Positions 47,901 through 57,727 are shown, counted from the stretch's first letter. The stretch: 64,000 nt of DNA from Beta vulgaris subsp. vulgaris (GCF_026745355.1 NC_079210.1:19325118-19389117); one strand, 5' to 3'. Translations and numbers: made by a program. Notes: generated from the sequence alone by a model not told the origin.

Positions 47901-49640
47901 CTTGTGGTAAATCGGGTTGTTTTCCCATTGCCTTTGATTTTTGATTTAGGTGTATCACTCATTGTTTCCTATATTCATAATTTAATACAAACTAACACAT
48001 GAACTAACTATTAAACTATATGAAAATTAATTAATAAATTACCATCATAAGAAAACTAAATCATCATAGAAAATTATAAAATAATTAACACTACCTAATT
48101 TATACAAATTCACACATTCACAAAAAGTGAAAATCTCAACAAAGTGCATCAATCACAAATTCACACTTCACAAATTTGAAAATTCACACATGTATCCAAA
48201 TATTACAAGTAATATCAACCAAATAAGATTTTAAATATACAATAAACAATATAGGAAATAGGAAATTAACAATGTAAAAAATTAAAATTTAAAGTTTTAA
48301 ACTCTTTCAATACCTGATGGACGATGGTTGCCGCGGAGGTCAGAGGAGAAGTAGAGAGTTGGACGCGTGTTGCGGAGGTCGGAGGAGGACTGAGGCAGTG
48401 AGGGTGAGATCTGAAATGTCTCACATGAGTATTTGGGAAAAAGGGAGGAGGGAGAAAGTGATAAGTTTTGAAAATTAAAAGATTTTTTTATTTTATAAGT
48501 TCTTTTAATTAAAAGCTTGAGGATTATGGGAATTGGGACCCAAAATTAAAGTAAGTCTGCAATTGACAGACAATATACAAGATAACTTTAATTTTGTCTG
48601 CCAAAGTTTCCTTCTTTTCTGGCATTGTACTGTTTGCGTCAAAAGCAACAAATTTGTTAATTTTTATTTTTTTTTTACCAAAATCTTTTAATTTTTTTTT
48701 GAAATTCGCGGGGTCACGTGACCCTACGTGACCCATTCTAACTCCGCCACTGTTTGTGAGTAGGAAGCATATGCCCCCCCTTCCCAGATTTTTTTTTTGT
48801 CTTCTTAATTATATCACTGACATGAAACTAAAAGGATTGACACATTTGCATGTAATTTTATAAGCCCAAAAGCATAAAAATTCACATAATAATATTTAGG
48901 ATTCCTGAATTTGTTATAGGTTGATGTCCGAGGCAATATCTTTGGTTTATTAGCTTCTCATCCTTTAGCACCACTAGTATCGCTCTCACATTTGGATGAA
49001 GTTGATCCCATATATCCAAACAAGTCAGTAATTGATGCTCTTCACCATCTCTTTAAATCAGCTACTATTGATTCTGGGAGGATTCTACAACAGACTGTAT
49101 GCTATGATCGTTGGTTTTCTTGGACAATTTCAGTTTCTTGGGGTTATGCAATAGAAGTTTTCAACCAACATTTATACTTGCATGATGTATTACGTGTTCA
49201 AGATACATTCAGTCAATGGAAAAAAGGAGCAGCGGGAAACTATTTGTTTAGCACAAGGTTTATTCATCCTGATAGATGTCGAGGATCCACAATTTTCTTT
49301 CTTGATGAAGTGCATGAAAAGAGAACAATAGCCACAAGCAAATACAAAATAGTATTACCTGAGAATTGTACTTATGATCCAATGACTTCGCCTAAAAAAC
49401 TAAAGGATATCACAATATTCTCAAGATATCTCAGCATAAAGCAGGTAAAAGCACACCTTTGACTTAAAATACATAATTTGTATTTGTATACATATATGAA
49501 TTTTTATTTTCCTTTTTTTTCTTCAGTTACAGGCACCAAGGAGGCAGTGTTGTGATGTCTTACCTCCTAAAGTTCTTACCAGCTTGGAGATTTTAATTAG
49601 AGAATGTAGAGACGACGAACTCATAATGATGCATGCATAG
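28055..49640 (+). CDS. DUF604 / fringe-like glycosyltransferase, gene 2, with 20-kb intron and altered DDD motif
   Basis: Exons 28055-28822, 48920-49444 and 49527-49640, with GT-AG phase-0 introns of 20,097 and 82 bp. Spliced, they give 468 residues without stops. Predicted type II Golgi membrane protein: membrane segment about residues 11-36, then LASSRTSWLKQKEFVKIWW, RSAIRVARIV, a changed VFGDGHTIF (DGH at 157-159 where gene 1 has DDD), FWGAGFAVS (202-205; GGGG in gene 1), YGSDGRIHACLAELGVG, GFHQVDVRGN, RILQQTVCYDRWFSW, TIFFLDEV and APRRQCCDVLPP. Apart from those two motifs it is closer to the usual family sequence than gene 1. It could be a catalytically impaired or re-purposed member. Whether the long intron is spliced is unknown, but the open exons on both sides argue for a live or recently live gene. 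Confidence 0.85.
28823..29369 (+). other. Gene 2 intron 1, 5' part
   Basis: AT-rich intron sequence before the LINE. CTATACTAATATATTAAAAG at about 28978 resembles some plant Helitron-like ends, but no second end was seen. Confidence 0.5.
29390..29822 (-). pseudogene. LINE RNase H domain, C-terminal part
   Basis: Minus-strand GLGVVAQDKDGRVLFSAVRR, then RAWWLPDIAKAKAIHLDVW and VIDESDSQVLISRLS, the non-LTR RNase H of plant L1 elements. It continues directly from SLSEEGW at 36640 across the inserted LTR unit. One stop follows KKQGL. Confidence 0.85.
29828..36616 (-). mobile_element. Long LTR unit (LTR A), TSD CACCC, inserted in LINE RNase H
   Basis: Ends TGTAATATCCCG (left) and CTGTTACA (right), with CACCC on both sides (29823-29827 and 36617-36621). 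Without the nested unit at 32286-34826 and its target duplication it is about 4.2 kb. On the minus strand it runs TGTAACAG to CGGGATATTACA, like the LTRs of chromovirus (Tekay/Del-type) elements. No gag-pol sequence is present, so it is best read as a long solo LTR. A leader-like C/T and G/C-rich stretch lies at 35850-36340. Confidence 0.7.
32286..34826 (-). mobile_element. Solo LTR (LTR B, Tekay/Del-like) nested in LTR A
   Basis: On the minus strand it starts TGTAATTCACCGTAATTTTA and ends ATCGGGGTGTTACA, a characteristic chromovirus LTR pair. It is flanked by CATAT (32281-32285) and CATAC (34827-34831), a 4 of 5 match. It contains a minus-strand ATATAAATATC TATA-like box near 34507, followed by a C/T-rich leader. 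A GCAAAGCTGGGTACTA block near 32694 has a counterpart in LTR A (GCAAAGTTGAGTACTA near 30415), so the two LTRs belong to related families. Confidence 0.8.
36622..38355 (-). pseudogene. LINE reverse transcriptase C-terminal half, zf-RVT and start of RNase H
   Basis: Minus-strand RT fragments: GDPLSPFLFILVADAFS, HLLFADDSFLFTRATE (catalytic ADD kept, near 38100), NYEKLKVLFS and CRERKEELINLLQMKQVDKH. The zinc-binding region follows (37412-36940: INIWRDPW-like NIDIWRDPWVGDEQ, FMWAYSKNGSYTVKIAYML), then the linker and the RNase H start LVKVNTDASLSEEGW at 36630-36660. Several frameshifts and stops break it. The RNase H is cut exactly where the LTR unit entered. Confidence 0.85.
38434..39477. mobile_element. 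TIR element of about 1.04 kb, superfamily unassigned
   Basis: The left end GAAATTTACATGGTGACAT and the right end, read in reverse complement as GGAATTTCTACATGGTGACA, match apart from a 2-nt indel. The interior is non-coding, with a GA microsatellite. No clear target duplication was seen. The length and TIR suggest a Mutator-type or hAT-type non-autonomous element. Confidence 0.55.
38871..38921. repeat. (GA)n microsatellite
   Basis: Fifty-one bases of AG repeat with one ACAG interruption. It makes long Arg-Glu or Ser-Leu open frames that are not genes. Confidence 0.95.
39478..40554. other. Intron 1 of gene 2, unassigned AT-rich stretch
   Basis: No open frame, TIR or LTR could be supported. 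Confidence 0.5.
40555..40740. mobile_element. MITE with long TIR, about 186 bp
   Basis: Both ends can be folded on each other over about 35 bp. The core CCTTAGGGCTATATATAAG (left) matches CCTAAGGGCTATATATAAG in the reverse complement of the right end. No coding content. The target duplication is uncertain. Confidence 0.65.
41168..41490 (+). pseudogene. Unidentified degenerate coding remnant
   Basis: One frame reads MWACKDNGSVLLQGPDDILL, then NNMICGLHDRFIFHNTQV and DLQNFLQHINEMS, a stop, NACRVANRPSYRLDGDKAST, and two more stops. Its composition is protein-like over about 105 codons. I do not recognise the family. It may be a captured gene fragment or decayed TE protein. It lies in intron 1 of gene 2, upstream of the copia 3' LTR. 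Confidence 0.3.
41674..42366 (-). repeat. Copia 3' LTR
   Basis: As written it starts TGTTAGGTGTGATC and ends ATGTTCCAACA; on the minus strand it begins TGTTGGAACATT. It aligns with the 5' LTR throughout, with roughly one difference per ten bases by eye. It contains the hairpin word ACTCGCGATATAGATCGCGA (about 42160). Confidence 0.95.
42971..46746 (-). pseudogene. Copia gag-pol polyprotein, heavily disrupted
   Basis: The gag starts at 46746 (MAQSLRDMTMKFQKLDKFEG), about 31 nt after the 5' LTR, and continues to about 46200. A zinc-finger region lies near 46000. Protease: WWIDSGASRHVCN (near 45800). GAG-pre-integrase: 45764-45507. Integrase core: LELVHSDLCDFH and NIVTFIDDFSRFCYIYLL (45280-45089). 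Integrase C-terminus: IDCIFIGYAVHSKAYRFY (44764-44525). RT: YVDDMLIFGTD (near 43790). RNase H: MASEFIALAYCCQEAEWLRN (43225-42971). At least seven frame breaks separate these pieces. No host function is implied. Confidence 0.93.
46778..47453 (-). repeat. Copia 5' LTR
   Basis: Bounded TGTTAGG to TTCCAACA as written. The sequence just inside it on the minus strand is ATCTATTAGTTTAATTTC, which does not match the usual initiator-Met PBS. Confidence 0.95.
47454..47804. other. Intron sequence with a partial copy of the copia left flank
   Basis: GTTGCAATCAATATGAA (about 47525) and GCTTTCATGCGACGAACAAC (about 47601) repeat the two halves of the sequence just left of the copia element (41623-41665), but are separated here by about 60 bp bounded by ACTTCC and GGAAGT. 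Confidence 0.6.
47813..48752. mobile_element. Non-autonomous hAT element, TSD TTTGTGAG
   Basis: Ends CAGTGGCGGAGCCAG and, at the right, CTCCGCCACTG, with a perfect 8-bp duplication TTTGTGAG outside (47805-47812 and 48753-48760). The interior is AT-rich; a 70-codon open frame on the minus strand shows no transposase similarity that I recognise. It ends 167 bp before exon 2 of gene 2. Confidence 0.92.
48920..49640 (+). CDS. Gene 2 exons 2 and 3
   Basis: Exon 2 (48920-49444) starts after TTGTTATAG with GTTGATGTCCGAGGC (VDVRG) and ends AAGCAG before GTAAAA. Exon 3 (49527-49640) starts after TTCTTCAG with LQAPRRQCCDVLPP and stops at TAG 49638-49640. Both are free of stops and phase-compatible with exon 1 at 28822. 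The same two junctions occur in gene 1. Confidence 0.9.
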
Positions 49641-49942
49641 ATCTTCCAGTTGCCTCGATGGAAACCTCTTTGAAAATACAAGGTTGAGGGACTTTGCTTG
49701 GCTTGCCCAAAATTGGCACTTTTAGGAACCCTCTTTTTGGCAATTTCTCATTTTGTTGATATTTTATGTACGTACTACCATACTTAACCAATTTTATATG
49801 CCTTATCTTCACTTAAGCGACATTGTCTTAGTTAGAACATTGACAACTAGATTATAGTGCTAGATTTTTGTAAAGTAAATCCAGAAAAGAGAGAAACAAA
49901 TGTTCATGTTGAAGACCCGCGAATCGGGAAAAAAACTTAATG
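49641..49942 (+). other. 3' flank of gene 2
   Basis: Probable 3' UTR and downstream sequence up to the CACTA element. No obvious AATAAA signal was found close to the stop. Confidence 0.45.
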
Positions 49943-51429
49943 CACTAGGGAAAAAAAAGGAAGGGATGCGCTGGAAGGGCTGCGTTTTCTTTAAAACGAA
50001 GCCCTTCTTTTATGAAGGTCTGTGTTTCTAAAGAAAACCGAAGTCCTTTTAGTGAAGGGTTGTGTTTTTTAAAAAAACGCAGACCTTTATGGCTTATAGG
50101 GCTGCGTTTTTTAAAAAACGCAGCCCATTATGTGATAAAGGGCGTGCGTTTTTTAAAAAAACGTAGCCCTTTATGGGATTTTTTTTAAAATAATTTTGAA
50201 AAGAATTAAGCGCAGGCTTACCATATTAAGCGGGCTCATTCTCCTCTCCCTCATTCTCTCTCCTCTCTAATGTCCTTCCTTCTTCCTTCTCTCTCACCCT
50301 CATTTACTCTTCTGCTGGCCCATTTTTTTTCTCTCTCTCTCTCTCCTCTTCTCTTCAAAAAAAAAAACCTCCGTCCTTTACTCCCTCACGGATCTTCACG
50401 GCTCAATCTTCAATTCGTCGATCGTCGTTCGTTCGTCATTCGTTCCTTCTTCGTTCGTCGTTCTCAAAGTTTCACCATCCGTTCGTCGTTCGTCGTTGAC
50501 CTGCGCCGCCTTGCTGCGCCGTTCCTTCTCTGTTGGTCGAACTCCGCCTTGCCGCGCCTTGTCTTTTGTTTGTTGGTCGAACTCCGTTCGTTGATAGCAA
50601 CTTCAGATCTATAATTTTAGGGGTTTTTTTTTTCATTTTTGTTTATTTTTGTTTATTTTTCTTATTTTCGTTCATTTTTGTTCTATTTTCGTTCCTTTTA
50701 TTTTCTATTTCCGTTCGTTCGTTGCCAGCAACTTCAAATCTATAATTTTAGGGTTTTTTTTTTCATTTTTGTTTATTTTTTTCATTTTTTTCATTTTTGT
50801 TCATTTTTTTCAATTTTCGTTCCCTTTTTTTTTTTCTATTTCCGTTCGTTCGTTGACATATTACCACTTTAGATCTATAATTTTAGTGTTTTTTTTCATT
50901 TTTGTTTATTTTTGTTTATTTTTTTCATTTTTTGTTCATTTTTGTTCATTTTTGTTCATTTTTATTTTATTTTCGTTCCCTTTTTTTTCTATTTTCGTTC
51001 GTTTTTTTTTTCATTTCAACACTTTTTCCGTTTATATATGAGCATGGATTCAGATTAATTTTCATTATTCTTCCAGTTGTAATCTTTATTTGTGCAAGAT
51101 TAGCAGATATTATTGTATCATGAAACTCTAAAACTCCTAATTTTTAGGAGGCCAATTTTTTTTTTGTGTCAAAAGGGCTGCGGTTATTGTCAAAACCGCA
51201 ACCCTTTGTACAACGAAGGGCTGCGTTTGACGCCCAAAATCGCAGCCCTTCCATATTGGAAGGGTCGCGTTTTTGGGCCTCAACCGCAGCCCTTCGTTGT
51301 GAAGGGTTGCGATTTAAAAAAGAAACCCTTCACTTTTAATGAAGGGCTGCTACGGAAAGGGTTGCTAGCAAAAAAACGCAGCCCTTGGGCCTGTTTTAAC
51401 TGCAACCCTTCCTTCTTTTTCCACTAGTG
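49943..51429. mobile_element. Non-autonomous CACTA element 2, TSD ATG
   Basis: Starts CACTAGGGAAAAAAAAGGAA and ends TTCTTTTTCCACTAGTG, with ATG on both sides (49940-49942 and 51430-51432). The subterminal regions are arrays of GAAGGGCTGCGTTTT and its complement, including a perfect 28-bp palindrome at 50099-50126. The centre repeats the plan of the CACTA at 21763: a C/T-rich leader-like block (50230-50610, TTCGTCGTTCG words), then T-rich DNA with three copies of a TCTATAATTTTAG motif. No transposase is present. Confidence 0.93.
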
Positions 51430-51731
51430 ATGTGTCTTAAAGTCTATCAATCCAATATATTAGTGGACATCACAATTAGCATTGCAGACTACATGTACAA
51501 TAATATTTGATATTGGGATAAAATAATGAACCAAGAAAATAGATTATCCTTGTTAATATTCTTTATAGCAAACATAGATTAATGTTTTTTCTAAAATAAA
51601 GAAACTTCTTATATTGGTCACCAAATTTAGTTTGATCCTTTTTTACTGAAAGGAAAAAAATACATGATAATTTTACTTTGACGGTTTCTAGTAATGAGTT
51701 TGTATTTTGTGGTAGTACATTAAAGCAAAAG

Positions 51732-52973
51732 CAGGACCGTTCCTGAATATTATTAGGCCCGGGACAAAATAATAAAAATAGGCCCTTAACACAAGTTAGA
51801 GTTTTAATGATACATGGAGTACAATATAAAAATTCTAATAGAAGTATTTACTTAATATTAGAGAAAAATAATTTAAATCAGAAATTAAATAGAACAAAAA
51901 AAAATGTGTATTGAATGCAAACCAAAAAAATCAATAACAAAGTACATGTCTTGAGGGATACCTATGGGAATTCGGAAAAATACAATTTGCTTGATTGCTT
52001 ATGCGTACTTCTATTTTGAAGGCCACATTAACATCACTTTTTGAGAGCATATGTGAAAGAAACTACTCCATATGACACAAATACAACTAAGACATAAAAT
52101 GTAATTATAAGACATCTAAGTATACAAAGAAATTAAAACGATTAACCAAGCATGTATCATGAATGCATAACTATTAAAAAAATTAAAACAAGAAATGTCA
52201 CAAAAACTACAAGTTGCAATTTGCTTTTTTGCTGCACATCAACGCCTTTAGCATCAGAGCATATATATTACTCCTTGATCACTATCACAGCATCACTATT
52301 GACCAATTACAAGTAATCAGAAATTTTAATTCTAATCAATAGTTAAATAAAATCATAAATTTAAAATTTAGAATTAGATTAGAAGCTTAATATCACCCAA
52401 TGCCAAAATGGACATCAAACATTTGAATATCATTACTTATACAAATCAGTAATTAAAAAACGAAATTGAAATTGGATGTAAAATAAATATCTTCAATCAG
52501 TTATCATAGTTAAACATATGACAAGAACAAGAATAAGGATATGGAAATAGGAGTCTTACTCAAAAAAAAGATAAATTAATAGCTTCAAAACATGTACCAA
52601 AATTCAGCAGTTGCAATTTTTTTGAGAATTGAAAACTAACGAGAATAAATCTATGGGTGAAACCTGAAACGTGAGATATCAAGGAGGTAAAAGCAACATA
52701 ATTTATGTTCACATGAAAAATATTCAAGGAGAAAAGTTCGGGAAAATAAAGAATATGGAAAGCCCTAATATTAAGGGATTTGATGAAAATTTTATTAGGA
52801 AATTAATTAATGATTTGGAAAGAGAATCAGAGATATCCGTATTAAAAGATGAAAGAGGAGATAAAGAGGAAATTAATGTTTTAACTTTTTTTTTGAAACA
52901 AGGCTGATTTAATGACCAAAATTTTTGGTCCCTGGGCGGGAGCCCTACCTGCCCCGCCCCAGGGCTGGCCCTA
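51732..52973. mobile_element. Non-autonomous hAT element 2, TSD AGCAAAAG
   Basis: The left end CAGGACCGTTCCTGA pairs imperfectly with the right end (TAGGGCCAGCCCTGG in reverse complement). Outside lies a perfect 8-bp duplication AGCAAAAG (51724-51731 and 52974-52981). The interior is AT-rich, with a short Lys/Glu-rich open frame (52671-52907) that I do not regard as a gene. Confidence 0.85.
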
Positions 52974-53100
52974 AGCAAAAGCAATTTCCATAACAATAAA
53001 ATTCATTAGTAATTATATAACAATAATAATTGTTTTACAACTCTAATATAAAAAAAATACTTTCTTTGTTCTTTAAAGGATGCAATGTTTGTATAGTAAC

Positions 53101-53717
53101 TATTGTACCCTGGAAATCAACGGCTCTCCACCGGACACGTGGACTCATCTGGAGCGTCCATGTGTCTCCTGCCTACAAATAAAGAGTACAAGGCAAAAAG
53201 GAGCTAGCTGAAGTACAAATCCCTATTCAAGGAAAGTACCAGCCCATCTTCTTAGCCTGACATGCACTCAGGCCTAGGAGCTCAAAAGACATCTGCATAT
53301 GATGGAATGATGTGTACCTCCCAATCATTGCTTGCCACGTGTCATGCTCCCATTCGTTAGCCAATCAAGTGACCTTAAATTAGGGTAACCTCAAGGTACA
53401 ATAATCACTCCAAACACTATAAATAGTCCTTTTGAAATTAGGAGAAAGGTATGTTTTTTCAGAGCATGCAGTGTACTATTACTTTGTCACAATTCTCTCT
53501 CTACTTCCTCTCTCTAAACTTTCCCTTATTACAACTTATACATGACTTAAGCATCGGAGGGGGAGCCACCACCCAAACCTCCAAGGTGGGTCCCTTTTTG
53601 CAAGTTCGGGAACGAAGCTCAGGATCGAGATCATTTTACCAGGATATCGTTGCACAAGTCTTCATAGAACAACCTGTGTTGGAATAGTTGTATATTTACT
53701 TGTTCGAGGACTACGTA
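53101..53717 (+). repeat. 5' LTR of the Tat element
   Basis: Starts TATTGTACCCTGGAAATCAA (TG changed to TA if the 17880-18502 LTR is the guide) and ends GGACTACGTA, just before the PBS. TATA box CACTATAAATAG near 53420. The GACTTAAGCATCGGAGGGGG motif is at about 53543. Confidence 0.75.
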
Positions 53718-53719
53718 TA

Positions 53720-53739
53720 ATTTGGCGCTGTCTGTGGGG
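53720..53739 (+). other. Primer binding site of the Tat element
   Basis: TTTGGCGCTGTCTGTGGGGA, a one-base variant of the TTTGGCGCCGTCTGTGGGGA PBS common in plant Ty3 elements. It starts two bases after the LTR end. I do not assign the tRNA. Confidence 0.75.
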
Positions 53740-53815
53740 AGACGCAACGACGACTGACTGTGACTCATCTAATATAGCAAGATATGGAAGTTTTGATGTT
53801 CGAGTAGAAGACACG

Positions 53816-55430
53816 ATGGATGATGAAAGACCACCTCGAGGAAGGGATAAGCCTCTGACTCTTGTCAATATTCTTGGACGAAGTCGAGAGCTTGTCGTCC
53901 AGCAGAACCTTGAGCGTCCTGTGATTGTTGCCCATCTAGAAAACATCCTGAATGATTTTAAGACTAAGATGGTTGAGGTCGTTCAGGAGAAAATCAGGAG
54001 CAATATGCTGCTTTTTCAAGTAACCCATATTCAGCTGCTGCTAACCCTCTTAAAGAGTATTTGCATGAAGGTCGTTCAGGTCCAAGTCGGCTTGTTCGTC
54101 ATAAACTGTCTAAGAGGCCAACCAAAGAAAGGCAGCTAGAGGTTAGCGAGCAGCGACAAAAGAGGGACAAGAAGCTGTTAGTTAGAACTCAAGATAACGC
54201 TCATCCAAGCGGGCATCGGATGGAAATAGATGCTCGAGAGTATCTGGAGGTGAATAAGACCGCAGCCTTACAACGTCCGGCCACAGGATCCACCCCATAT
54301 CTGAGGGATCCCACGTTGAGGTTGCCATCCAAAAACGAGGGGACAAGTTTGAGACCTTCTGCTGTTCGGCCAAGGCAGGAAAAAACAGTGTTACAACCTA
54401 TGGTGTACAGGCGACCAGGGGTCGCAAATACCTCCTCTAACCCGATACTAAAGGAATATCGTAGGGAGCACCCACTGAGGGACAGTCGGAGCTCTCAAGA
54501 TTAACTGGCCGACTCCATTTTTGGCCAGAATCATGGAGGTACCCCCTTTCCCAAAGGTTAAGCTTCCTACAATAGACCCCTTCGATGGAACCACTGATCT
54601 GGATGATCACTTATTTGCATACAAGCACTATATGTATGTCCAGGCTGTGGATGATGCCACATGGTATAAAAATTTTCCTGCCACCCTAAAAGGTGTGGCT
54701 CATAAGTGGTTTAACATTATTTCCCTAACTGAGTGAACAATGTGACAGAACTTAGCTACCTCTTCACTAGTCACTTTGTGGCAAATCGGCAAGAACAAAA
54801 GACTAGCATGCACTTGGGTAAGATTATCCAAGGACCAAAAAGAAGCTTTGAGAATTTTTGTTAAGAAATTTAATTTGGAGGCTTTACAAATTCAGAATCT
54901 CAATGTTGGAGTGGCTTTTGACGTCTTCATCAGAGGATTAAGGCCGGGAAGCTTTATATGCGATCTTGTGAAGAAGAAGATCGCTACTTTAGATGAGGCT
55001 CTTAGAGAGGCTGAGGCATTCATTCATGCTACTGAAGTCTATGCAGAAGCAAAGCACCCGAAGACCAAAATGTTGAAGAAGCAATTCCGCCAAAGAAAAA
55101 CAACCCTAAAAAGGCCGAGACATGGGCTCTGACTTCGACTACAACTTCAATCTGACGAAGCAAAAGAAGAGAGTCTGAAACTTCGGTAGACCCATAGCCT
55201 TCAGCAAGGATCAATACTCCACTCTTATGGAGGTCAAAAGTTAGCATGAGTCTAAGGCCCCGACAGAGATGAAGACTCCCTAAAGAAACAGGGATAAAAG
55301 CAAGTATTGCCACTTTCACAAGGATTGCGACCATGAGACTAACGAGTGTAAGCACCTCAAGGGAGCCTTGGAGGACTAGGCTCGGAAAGGAAAGATGAAT
55401 TCATACTTGCCTCAAGGGGGAAGTAAGTTT
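53816..55430 (+). pseudogene. Tat gag
   Basis: The leader/N-terminal part (53816-54500) is split over two frames. The capsid domain begins at about 54530 (PPFPKVKLPTIDPFDGTTD, HLFAYKHYMYVQAVDDATW, TLKGVAHKWF), stops at 54734, and resumes in another frame (EALRIFVKKFNLEALQIQNL, VAFDVFIRGLRPGSF, EALREAEAFIHATE). A zinc-knuckle-like CHFHKDCDHETNECKHLKG lies near 55300. Multiple stops. Confidence 0.88.
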
Positions 55431-55599
55431 TAGAAGAAAGATGATCGTCAAAACACAAAGAAGGAAAACGAAAGTATTAACGAGGATGTGGGTTCTCGTA
55501 ATATCAGGAGGATTTGTTGCTGGGGAACCGACCAATAGAGGCCATAAGAACTAACTTTGGGAACTTGGCTTAGTTTTGCTAACCAATCAGCTAGAGGTT

Positions 55600-56200
55600 G
55601 ATCCATTCCCTAAAGTGGTAGTCATCGAGTTGGATCTACAAAAGTTGAAAAACCCCCATGACGATCCCCTAACGGTGGAGATGAAAATAGCGAATCTAAA
55701 GTATGAAGGATTTTTATTGATACCGGAAGTTCAACGGACATCATAAGTGCTGATTGTTTCCATATTTAAATTTGATGAAAGTAACTTAGTCCCAGTCCAT
55801 CACCCAATTATCGAGTCTGGGGGAGGAGTAACACATTCAATGGGAACAATTACATTATCAATTCGAGTTGGAGAGAAGAAGGCGTCTTAGACATTATTTG
55901 TTAAGTTCTTGTTCGTCAGAGATTTGACTGCCTATAACGTCATACTCGGACGGCCAACATTGAATCATATCAAGGCTGTGATAGTCACCCATCTCATACT
56001 TATGAAGTTTGAAAGTGATGGTGACAAAATTGAGTCTTTATATGAAGACCAACAGGCGGCCAGAGAATGCTATCTCATAACTTTGAGACCCTCATCATGG
56101 AAAGGGGAGAAGCCAGATCAGGCAAAGATAGCTGGTGAAAGCAAAGCGACTAAGTATGTAAAAAGCCAAGTGGAACCTTTGAGGATTGTGGTTGAATAAC
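55600..56200 (+). pseudogene. Tat protease
   Basis: Retropepsin active-site motif FIDTGSSTDIIS at about 55713-55750, with the later conserved LTAYNVILGRPTLNHIKAV (55918-55980) in another frame. At least one frameshift and a stop (near 55768) break it. Confidence 0.8.
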
Positions 56201-56264
56201 CTCAGATGCAATTTGCTTCCCCAAGCAAACCGTTTAGCCTCTTACCAGGCAAGAAAGAAAATAC

Positions 56265-57727
56265 ATGTCCGTCAAAGATGAAACACCTTCGTTAGAAGAA
56301 GTAATGACTATCATGGACGCTCCAGTTGAGCTTCTAGAGCTTGGAGAAAAACCAGAGGATGTCTGTTTGAACAATGATCGTCCGGAAAGGACAATGAAGA
56401 TTGGGTTTGCTCTTGCTTCAGGTTTGAAGGGTGAGCTAGTAGGGCTGTTGAAGGAGTTCGAAGATGTGTTATGCCTACAACGTTCAAGAAATGTCGGGCA
56501 TTGATCCTAAAGTGGCAGCTCACAAGCTGAATATCGATCAAAAAACTGGTTCGTCAGAAGAAGATGCACCTTGGCCCGGCCAGGAATCAGTCCTTTGACC
56601 AAGAAGTGCATAAATTATTGAATAAGTTCATTTGGGAGACTCATTACCCGGATTCAAATGTTGTCATGGTATCCAAGCCCAACGACACATGGAGAATGTG
56701 CCTGGATTAACAAGGCATGTCCTAAGGACAACTTCCCTTTGCCTAAGTTAGACTGGTTACTAGACTCCACGGCCAACCATGCTTTAATGAGTTTCATGGA
56801 TGCCTACTCTGGGTTCTACCAAATCCCTATGTGGCCGGAAGATCAAGACAATATGTCATTCATCACAGAGAAATGGCTTTATGGCTGGCTGAGGATGCCT
56901 TTTGGTCTTCAAAATGCACCAGCCACCTTTTAGCGGCTAATCAATACAGTTTTTTTAGTCGCAGTTGGGAAGAACAATGGAAGCTTATATCGACGATATG
57001 ATAGTAAAAAGTCGGCATGAGCAAGGTCATATTAAGGGAAACCTTTGAAACCCTTTGAAAATTCAAATTGAAACTAAATCCCAAGAAATGTGTCTTCGGG
57101 GTGGTAGGTGGGAAATTCTTAGGGTTCTTGGTCGATCAAGGGGATAGAAGCTAATCCTAAAAAGATGTAGGCGATTTTGAATATGACATCTTTGACCAAG
57201 ATTAAGGAAGTACAACGTCTAACAGGGTAGTTAGCAGCCTTTGAACAATTCCTGTCCAAGTCAAAGATCACCTCTATCAATTGCCTCACTTAGTCAGTCC
57301 AGCCGAGGGGGAAAAATTGTTTGTATACCTGGCGGTCTCGCCTAAAGCCGTAAGTGATGTGTTGCTAGATGAAAGGGAATTCATAAACATTCTAGTGTAC
57401 TTTGTGAGTCATGTGCTCAAAGACGCGAAGTGTAGGTATCCGCTGGTAGAGAAGTTTGGCTTGTCGCTTGTTATGGCTAGTAGGAAATTGAGGCCGTACT
57501 TTTTGGCCCACATTATACTACTCTGTACTGACCAACCTCTGAAGCAAGTTCTACAAAATATAGACGCCTCAAGGCGAATGCTTAAATGGGCGGTAGAGTT
57601 GGACATGTTTGACATAACTTTAGAACCCAGAAAGGCGATCAAGGGGAAGGCTTTGGTGGATTTTATAGTTGAGCTTACTCGGCCAACTATAAAATCTATA
57701 ATAGATCCAGCTGAAGGAAGGAAGCAT
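56265..57727 (+). pseudogene. Tat reverse transcriptase and first RNase H
   Basis: RT motifs: INKACPKDNFPLPKLDWLLD, FMDAYSGFYQIPMWPEDQ, MPFGLQNAPATF (stop follows at 56932), then YIDDMIVKSR at 56986 in another frame (catalytic DD kept). The Ty3 RNase H runs 57281-57727: LFVYLAVSPKAVSDVLL, RYPLVEKFGLSLVMASRKLR and RMLKWAVELDMFDITLEPR, ending in KGKALVDFIVEL. Confidence 0.88.

Noticed and set aside
50533..51123. Phe-rich 'membrane protein' open frames
   Set aside because: T-rich interior of a non-autonomous CACTA element; low complexity and overlapping in several frames.
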